This document shows, piece by piece, positions 58,944 to 64,000 of a stretch of 64,000 bases of DNA. Numbering within the stretch: position 1 is the stretch's first letter; each line of letters begins with the position of its first letter. The notes beneath the pieces are model-generated. The model was not told the origin of the DNA. It saw only the letters and a list, made by a program, of their open reading frames with translations, and did no database searches. A program made the translations under genes and the position numbers. Source of the DNA: CALIZF01 sp046292445 (GTDB lineage: Bacteria > Pseudomonadota > Alphaproteobacteria > Rhodobacterales > Rhodobacteraceae); assembly GCA_046292445.1 (NCBI GenBank), contig JBKBQT010000015.1, forward strand, positions 9,421 to 73,420, read 5' to 3'.

Positions 58944-59912
58944 TCATTCGAGCCGGTCCGCAAGCCATGCGTCGATCAGAAACCGCGCGATCGCGCCGCG
59001 GCGCGCGGGCTTGACCCGCGGGTGCCGGCCCAGCATCACCTCGACCATCTGCTCGCGCGACAGCCAGATCGCATCCTCGATTTCGCCCGGGTCGATGGCG
59101 ATCTCCTCGCTCTCGGCCTGCCCCTCGCAGCCGAGCATGAGCGAGGCGGGGAACGGCCAGGGCTGGCTGGCGAGGTAGCGCACGGCGCCGACCCGCACCC
59201 CGGCCTCTTCCCAGACCTCCCGCCGCACCGCGGCCTCGATCGTCTCGCCGGGCTCGACGAAACCGGCCAGCAACGAATACATCCCCTCGGGCCAGCCCGG
59301 CGAGCGGCCGACGAGCACCCGGTTGCCGCGCCGGATCAGCATGATGACCACCGGATCGGTGCGCGGGAAGTGATGCGCGCCGCAAGCCGGGCAGCGACGT
59401 TGCCATCCGGCATGGTCGGGCAGGCTCGGCGCGCCGCAGCGGGCACAGAACCCGTGGGTCCGGTGCCATTCGATCAGCCCGCGCGCTGTCGCCGCCAGTT
59501 CCGCCTCGAGCGGCGAGAGCCGCGCCATCGCGCCGCGCAACTCGGCGAACCTCTGGCCGGCCGGCAGGGCCGGATGCTGCTGCTCGGTCGGATCGAAGAA
59601 GGCGACCGTCGCGGCGGCATCGACGCCGCCCGGCTGCCAGGCCGAGATGTCGGCGGCGAAATGCGGCACCTGCGCGGCCAGCCCGAGAAATACCGGCGCC
59701 TCGCGCGCGGCGGCGAGCGCGGGATGTCCATGCGGCACGAAGCCGAGCCTGTCGCGCCCCTCGCCCGCGATCAGCGGCTTGCCCTGCCAGAGCGGCAGCA
59801 CCCGCGCCGCGCCGCCGGTCAGCCATGCGGCAACCTGCGCGGCATTGCCCCGTGCCGCCGCCGCCCGGTCGAGCCCGCCGCCCCCGAACGTGACCGTTTC
59901 GCTATCCCGCAT
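58944..59912 (-). CDS. nudC: NADH pyrophosphatase / RNA decapping Nudix hydrolase NudC
   Basis: A 322-residue Nudix enzyme. The zinc ribbon is CARCGAPS and CPACGAHH; the Nudix box is GFVEPGETIEAAVRREVWEEAGV; the NudC-specific SQPWPFPASLM follows. It cleaves NAD(H) to NMN and AMP and removes NAD caps from RNA. I chose the ATG at 59912 (MRDSETVTFGGGGLDRA), which resembles relatives; the frame extends to 60008 without conserved sequence. Confidence 0.94.
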   Translation of the reverse strand: MRDSETVTFGGGGLDRAAAARGNAAQVAAWLTGGAARVLPLWQGKPLIAGEGRDRLGFVPHGHPALAAAREAPVFLGLAAQVPHFAADISAWQPGGVDAAATVAFFDPTEQQHPALPAGQRFAELRGAMARLSPLEAELAATARGLIEWHRTHGFCARCGAPSLPDHAGWQRRCPACGAHHFPRTDPVVIMLIRRGNRVLVGRSPGWPEGMYSLLAGFVEPGETIEAAVRREVWEEAGVRVGAVRYLASQPWPFPASLMLGCEGQAESEEIAIDPGEIEDAIWLSREQMVEVMLGRHPRVKPARRGAIARFLIDAWLADRLE

Positions 59913-60116
59913 CCTGCCCAGCCCCCGATACGCCGCGCGCAAGGAATGGCACGGGCCGCGCAGGCTGGCAAACCGCATCGGATGTTGCAGGATTGCAAGC
60001 CCGCACAACCAATACGGGAAAACGGCCGCGCGGCGCGCAGCCGGGCCTTACGCTTGGCGGCGATGCGCGCTAGGCACGGCCCGGGGATATCGTCGATCAG
60101 AGGCGCGACGGGGATC

Positions 60117-61952
60117 ATGGCGGACCGGATCGCGGCGCAGGGCGCGGCGCTGCTCGACCTGCGCATACTCGCGACGAGCGATGTGCATGTGCAGCTTGTG
60201 CCGCACGACTATCACGCCGACCGGCCCGCACCTGGCCTCGGCCTCGCCCGCACGGCGGTCCTGATCGCCGAGGAACGCGCGGCGGCGGCCAATGTGGTGC
60301 TGCTCGACAATGGCGATTTCCTCCAGGGCAATCCCATGGCCGACTATGTGGCCGAGGTGCGCGGCCTGTCGGCCGATGCGCCCCATCCGGCCATCGCAGC
60401 GATGAATGCGCTCGGCTATGACGCCGCTTCGCTGGGCAATCACGAGTTCAACTATGGCCTGCCGTTCCTGGCCGCGGCGCTGGCCGGGGCGCGGTTCCCG
60501 GTCGTTGCCGCCAACATCGCGCCGCTGGTGCCCGAGGCCGCGGTTGCCGCACCCTATGCCCTCCTGCGGCGCGAGATGGTGGACCGCAGCGGCGCGCGCT
60601 GGCCGCTGACCATCGGCGTCGCCGGGTTCGTTCCGCCGCAGATCGCGGCCTGGGACTATGCCCATCTGAACGGCCGCATCACGGTGTCCGGCATCGTCGA
60701 GACGGCGCGCTGGCTTGTGCCGCAGCTGCGCGCGGCCGGGGCCGATATCGTCGTGGCGCTGTGCCATTCGGGGATCGGGCCGGACGACGAGCCCGCGCTG
60801 GCCGATCCGGCGGCCGAGAACGCCGCGCTCGCCCTCGCGCGGATCGCGGGGATCGATGCCGTCGTCGCCGGCCACAGCCACATCGTGTTTCCGCGGCCGG
60901 GGGACGATCCGATGCCGGGTGCCGATGCCGCCCGCGGGCGGATCGGCGGCAAGCCGGCGGTGATGCCGGGCTTTGCCGGCAGCCATCTCGGCGTGATCGA
61001 TCTGGTGCTGCGGCGCGCGGGGGGCGGCTGGACCGTCTGCGCCGGGACCGGCCGGGTCCGGGCGGCGGCCGAACTGCCGCCGGGGGTCGCCGCCGCACCC
61101 GTGATCGCCGCCGCGGCGCGCGATCATGCCGCAACCGTCGCGCATCTGAACCGCGCCGTGGGCCAGACGGCTGTCCCGCTGCACAGCCACTTCGCCCTGT
61201 TCGAGCCGTCGGACGCCGTCCGGCTGATCGCCGAGGCGCAACAGGCGCATGTCGCCCGGCTGCTTGCGGGGGGGCCGCATGCCGGGTTGCCCGTGCTGTC
61301 GGCGGCGGCGCCGTTCCGGTCGGGCGGGCGCGGCGGCCCGGACAGCTATACCGACGTTCCGCCGGGCCCGGTCACGCTGCGCCACCTGGCCGATCTGTCG
61401 CCGTTTCCCAACACGCTCTGCGCGCTGCGGCTGACGGGCCGCGACATTCGCCGCTGGCTCGACCATGCCGCGATGGCGTTCCGCTGCGTGACGCCGCAGG
61501 CGCAGGATGCGCCGCTGCTCGATCCGGCCTGGCCCGGCTACAACTTCGACACGATCCTCGGGCTCGACTACACGATCGACCTCGCCTGCCCGCCGGGCCC
61601 TGGCCGGGTCTGCGGCATCACGATGGCGGGCCGCCCGCTGGACGACGATGCGCCGCTGATCCTGGCCACCAACAGCTATCGCGCGATGGGCGGCGGGGCG
61701 TTTCCCGGTGCCTGCCCGGATGCCGTCGTGCATGCGGGAACAGAGACGATCCGCGACGTGCTTGCCGCTCATCTCGCGCGGATCGGCCGGTTCTCGCCCG
61801 CCGCGCCGCCCGCCTGGCGCTTTGCGCCGATGTCGGGCACCACGGTGCTGGTCGAGGCCGGCCCCGGCGCGCGGCGCCACCTTGCGGGGCGGCCCTACAC
61901 CGAAGTCGGCGAGACGCCCGAGGGGTTCGTGCAGTTGCGCCGCACACTCTGA
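60117..61952 (+). CDS. cpdB: 2',3'-cyclic-nucleotide 2'-phosphodiesterase/3'-nucleotidase-like protein
   Basis: A 611-residue 5'-nucleotidase-family protein. The metallophosphoesterase motifs are LATSDVHVQL, LDNGDFLQGNPMADY, GNHEFNYGL and GHSHIVFP; the C-terminal substrate domain has GYNFDTILGLDYTIDL and TNSYRAMGGGAFPG. CpdB is normally periplasmic, but here the chosen start (ATG 60117, GGGGA upstream) and the frame before it show no signal peptide. A cytoplasmic location would be unusual. Reaction inferred from family. Confidence 0.88.
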   Translation: MADRIAAQGAALLDLRILATSDVHVQLVPHDYHADRPAPGLGLARTAVLIAEERAAAANVVLLDNGDFLQGNPMADYVAEVRGLSADAPHPAIAAMNALGYDAASLGNHEFNYGLPFLAAALAGARFPVVAANIAPLVPEAAVAAPYALLRREMVDRSGARWPLTIGVAGFVPPQIAAWDYAHLNGRITVSGIVETARWLVPQLRAAGADIVVALCHSGIGPDDEPALADPAAENAALALARIAGIDAVVAGHSHIVFPRPGDDPMPGADAARGRIGGKPAVMPGFAGSHLGVIDLVLRRAGGGWTVCAGTGRVRAAAELPPGVAAAPVIAAAARDHAATVAHLNRAVGQTAVPLHSHFALFEPSDAVRLIAEAQQAHVARLLAGGPHAGLPVLSAAAPFRSGGRGGPDSYTDVPPGPVTLRHLADLSPFPNTLCALRLTGRDIRRWLDHAAMAFRCVTPQAQDAPLLDPAWPGYNFDTILGLDYTIDLACPPGPGRVCGITMAGRPLDDDAPLILATNSYRAMGGGAFPGACPDAVVHAGTETIRDVLAAHLARIGRFSPAAPPAWRFAPMSGTTVLVEAGPGARRHLAGRPYTEVGETPEGFVQLRRTL

Positions 61953-62010
61953 CCCAATGGGCCTCGAACCCCGATGCCCTTGAACCCGCCCGGCGGGCGT
62001 CGTATCTGAT

Positions 62011-62117
62011 CGGGCGAGAGGTTGGCGCGGGCAGGCACCTCGCCAACCCGGTCAGGTCCGGAAGGAAGCAGCCGTAACGAGCCCCGCTTGGGTCGTTGTC
62101 CAGCCTCTCACCCTGCC
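62011..62117 (+). ncRNA. ffs: signal recognition particle RNA (4.5S type)
   Basis: The conserved apical core GGTCAGGTCCGGAAGGAAGC followed by AGCCGTAACGA is present (62050-62080). The ends pair: GGG and GAGAGG at 62012-62021 with CCTCTC and CCC at 62104-62113. It scaffolds Ffh for co-translational membrane targeting. Its place shortly upstream of dnaX is common in alphaproteobacteria. Exact ends are estimated from the pairing. Confidence 0.9.
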
Positions 62118-62123
62118 CAGGCG

Positions 62124-62627
62124 TCAGGGCGCCACGCCAGCCTCGATGATGGTGATCGTCGGCGCGCCGATCGGCAGTTCGAACGTGTCGATCAGGATCG
62201 CGTCCTCTGACCCGAGATTGGCGGCGGACATGGGCGTATCCGAGGGCATGTAGTAGCAGGTGCCGGCGGGCCAGACCGAATCGGGCTTGCCCTCGACGAA
62301 ATCGGTGATCGTCCCGGCAATGACGCAGGTATGCCCGCCGTATTCGTGCACATGGATCCCGACGCGCGTGCCCGCCTTGCGCGTGCCCATGGTGATGACC
62401 AGCCGCCGGCCGTCCGCAGTGATCGTGTCGAGCATGGTCGAAACGCCCTGCAGCGGCATGACCGTGCCGGGCGGGACGATGCCGTTCACCGTCGAGACCA
62501 TCCGGTGACCGGCATGGAGATCGGCCGCCGGCGCTGCCGCGTGGCCCTCGGCACGGGCCAGAACCGGGATTGGCAGGGACAGGGCAAGCAATGCCGGAAG
62601 GAGAACCTTGGAGGTCAGCGGATGCAT
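62124..62627 (-). CDS. secreted cupin-domain protein
   Basis: A 167-residue protein with a signal peptide (VLLPALLALSLPIPVLARA) and a cupin barrel: GTRVGIHVHEYGGHTCVIAGTITDF and GTCYYMPSDTPMSA hold the possible metal-binding His and Glu residues. It should be periplasmic. No enzymatic role can be assigned. It lies between SRP RNA and dnaX on the opposite strand. Confidence 0.82.
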   Translation of the reverse strand: MHPLTSKVLLPALLALSLPIPVLARAEGHAAAPAADLHAGHRMVSTVNGIVPPGTVMPLQGVSTMLDTITADGRRLVITMGTRKAGTRVGIHVHEYGGHTCVIAGTITDFVEGKPDSVWPAGTCYYMPSDTPMSAANLGSEDAILIDTFELPIGAPTITIIEAGVAP

Positions 62628-62767
62628 GGATCGGCTCGTTCGAAGTGATGCCCCGCCGTGCTACACCGCCACACACAAGCATTGAATGAACGTCGAACCG
62701 GCCTCGACAGCAAAGCATCCCGCCGTCTGCCGTTGCCTTCATCGCTGCGCGCCCCTACCCTCGCGCC

Positions 62768-64000
62768 ATGTCCGGCACGCCCTATCAGGTCCTCGCCCGC
62801 AAATACCGCCCCCAGACCTTTGCCGACCTGATCGGGCAGGAGGCGATGGTGCGCACGCTGCGCAATGCCTTCGAGGCGGGGCGGATCGCCCATGCCTTCG
62901 TGATGACCGGCGTGCGCGGGGTGGGCAAGACGACGACGGCGCGGATCATCGCCAAGGGGCTAAACTGCATCGGCGAGGACGGCACGCGGACCGGCCCGAC
63001 GATCGAGCCCTGCGGGGTCTGCGGCCCCTGCCGGGCGATCGCCGAGGGGCGGCATGTGGACGTGATGGAATACGACGCCGCATCGAACACGCAGGTTGAC
63101 AAGATGCGCGACATCCTCGCGGCCATCCCCTACCGGCCGACCGAGGCGCGCTACAAGGTCATCATCTTCGACGAGGTGCACATGCTCTCGTCAGGCTCGT
63201 TCAACGCGCTGCTCAAGACGCTGGAAGAACCGCCCGCGCATGTGAAGTTCATCTTTGCCACCACCGAGATCCGCAAGGTGCCGGTCACCATCCTGTCGCG
63301 CTGCCAGCGCTATGACCTGCGCCGGATCGAACCCGAGGTGATGGCGGCGCATCTGAACGGCATCCTCGCGCAGGAAGGGGCGAGCCTTGCGGACGACGCG
63401 ATGGCGCTGATCGTGCGGGCGGCCGAAGGGTCGGTGCGCGATGCGCTGTCGCTGCTCGACCAGGCGATCGCAATGGGCGGCGGCACGACGACGGCGGCAC
63501 AGGTGCGCGCCATGCTGGGGCTGGCGGACCGGGGCCGGGTGCTCGACCTGTTCGATGCGGTGATGCGGGGGGATGCGGCGGGCGCGCTGGCGGAACTGGC
63601 GGCGCAATATGCCGACGGGGCCGATCCGCTGGCGGTGATGCGCGATCTGGCCGAGATCACGCATTGGGTGTCGATCATCAAGATCACCCCCGGCGCCGCC
63701 GACGATCCCACCGTGCCGCCCGAGGAGCGCGACCGGGGCCGCGACATGGCCGCCCGCCTGCCGCTGCGCGCGCTGACCCGGATGTGGCAGATGCTGCTGA
63801 AGGCGCTGGAGGAGGTGTCGGTCGCGCCCTCGCCGATGATGGCGGCCGAGATGGCGGTGATCCGCCTCACCCATGTCGCCGATCTGCCCGACCCCGAGCG
63901 GATCCTGCGCGAGTTGACCGAGGCCGCGCCGGGATCGGCCGCGCCACCGGCGGCCGCGGTGCCGCCCGGGCCCGGCCCGCGCGCCGCGGCGCCCCGGCCC
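62768..64000 (+). CDS. dnaX: DNA polymerase III gamma/tau subunit (C-terminus beyond window)
   Basis: 411 codons are visible and open to the window edge. The clamp-loader ATPase is complete: Walker A GVRGVGKTTTA, zinc Cys in CGVCGPC with the preceding Cys, Walker B VIIFDEVHML, sensor LLKTLEEPPAHVKFIFATTE and the SRC motif LSRCQRYD. An Ala/Pro-rich tau linker begins at the edge. The ATG at 62768 gives the family start (MSGTPYQVLARKYRPQTFADL). Confidence 0.96.
   Translation, partial: MSGTPYQVLARKYRPQTFADLIGQEAMVRTLRNAFEAGRIAHAFVMTGVRGVGKTTTARIIAKGLNCIGEDGTRTGPTIEPCGVCGPCRAIAEGRHVDVMEYDAASNTQVDKMRDILAAIPYRPTEARYKVIIFDEVHMLSSGSFNALLKTLEEPPAHVKFIFATTEIRKVPVTILSRCQRYDLRRIEPEVMAAHLNGILAQEGASLADDAMALIVRAAEGSVRDALSLLDQAIAMGGGTTTAAQVRAMLGLADRGRVLDLFDAVMRGDAAGALAELAAQYADGADPLAVMRDLAEITHWVSIIKITPGAADDPTVPPEERDRGRDMAARLPLRALTRMWQMLLKALEEVSVAPSPMMAAEMAVIRLTHVADLPDPERILRELTEAAPGSAAPPAAAVPPGPGPRAAAPRP

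Noticed and set aside
58938..60116. Long N-terminal extension upstream of the cpdB-like gene
   Set aside because: It is antisense to nudC, and conserved phosphoesterase sequence begins only after the ATG at 60117.

Overview
The window is GC-rich chromosomal DNA from an alphaproteobacterium, most likely of the Rhodobacteraceae/Paracoccaceae. Three features point there. The cbb3 oxidase set (ccoNOQP, ccoGHIS) occurs with fnrL, an oxygen-independent coproporphyrinogen oxidase gene and a universal-stress gene, as in Rhodobacter. A ScfR-type regulator carries a TTTGCAAA operator. The SRP RNA lies close to dnaX. No rRNA, tRNA, CRISPR array, transposase or integrase was recognised.

Layout. 1-2.9 kb: a truncated ScfR/PccR-like regulator with its operator, a Bcr/CflA efflux protein and a decayed RTX-repeat gene. 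2.9-6.1 kb: betB-betA, choline to glycine betaine. 6.2-12.1 kb: two EamA transporters, YebC/PmpR, a small lipoprotein, an SLC13/RCK transporter and a YmdB-type phosphoesterase. 12.2-16.5 kb: ccoGHIS behind its own FnrL box. 16.6-20.6 kb: pcaC-H-G-BKACE-B, protocatechuate cleavage with a beta-keto acid cleavage enzyme inside the operon. 20.9-30.6 kb (+): a flotillin-like protein, a urea/amide-type ABC transporter whose last ATPase is in frame with an amidase, and an acyl-CoA ligase. 31.0-43.0 kb (-): a nine-gene, mostly overlapping operon with a molybdenum hydroxylase, a 6-hydroxynicotinate-reductase-like Fe-S protein, an UPF0280 protein, a PF06684 protein, HyuA, HyuB, a formamidase-family protein and an SDR. 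43.1-49.7 kb: ccoNOQP, usp, fnrL, hemN with FnrL boxes. 49.7-56.8 kb: yejABEF and a glycosyltransferase. 56.9-64 kb: membrane cytochrome c, pheA, an SRPBCC protein, nudC, a cpdB-like gene, SRP RNA, a cupin protein and the start of dnaX.

How it fits together. The most interesting part is the roughly 26.5 kb between ccoP and ccoG, genes that are adjacent in Rhodobacter. It separates the oxidase structural genes from their assembly genes and carries two catabolic modules. One is protocatechuate ring cleavage. The other looks like a complete route for an amide or N-heteroaromatic compound: ABC uptake, amidase, Mo-hydroxylase, ring reductase, ATP-dependent lactam opening (HyuAB), further amide hydrolysis and CoA activation. 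The substrate is not proven; nicotinamide/nicotinate-like compounds are my leading inference. The anaerobic-respiration genes on both sides carry three clear FnrL sites (16540, 46615, 48304).
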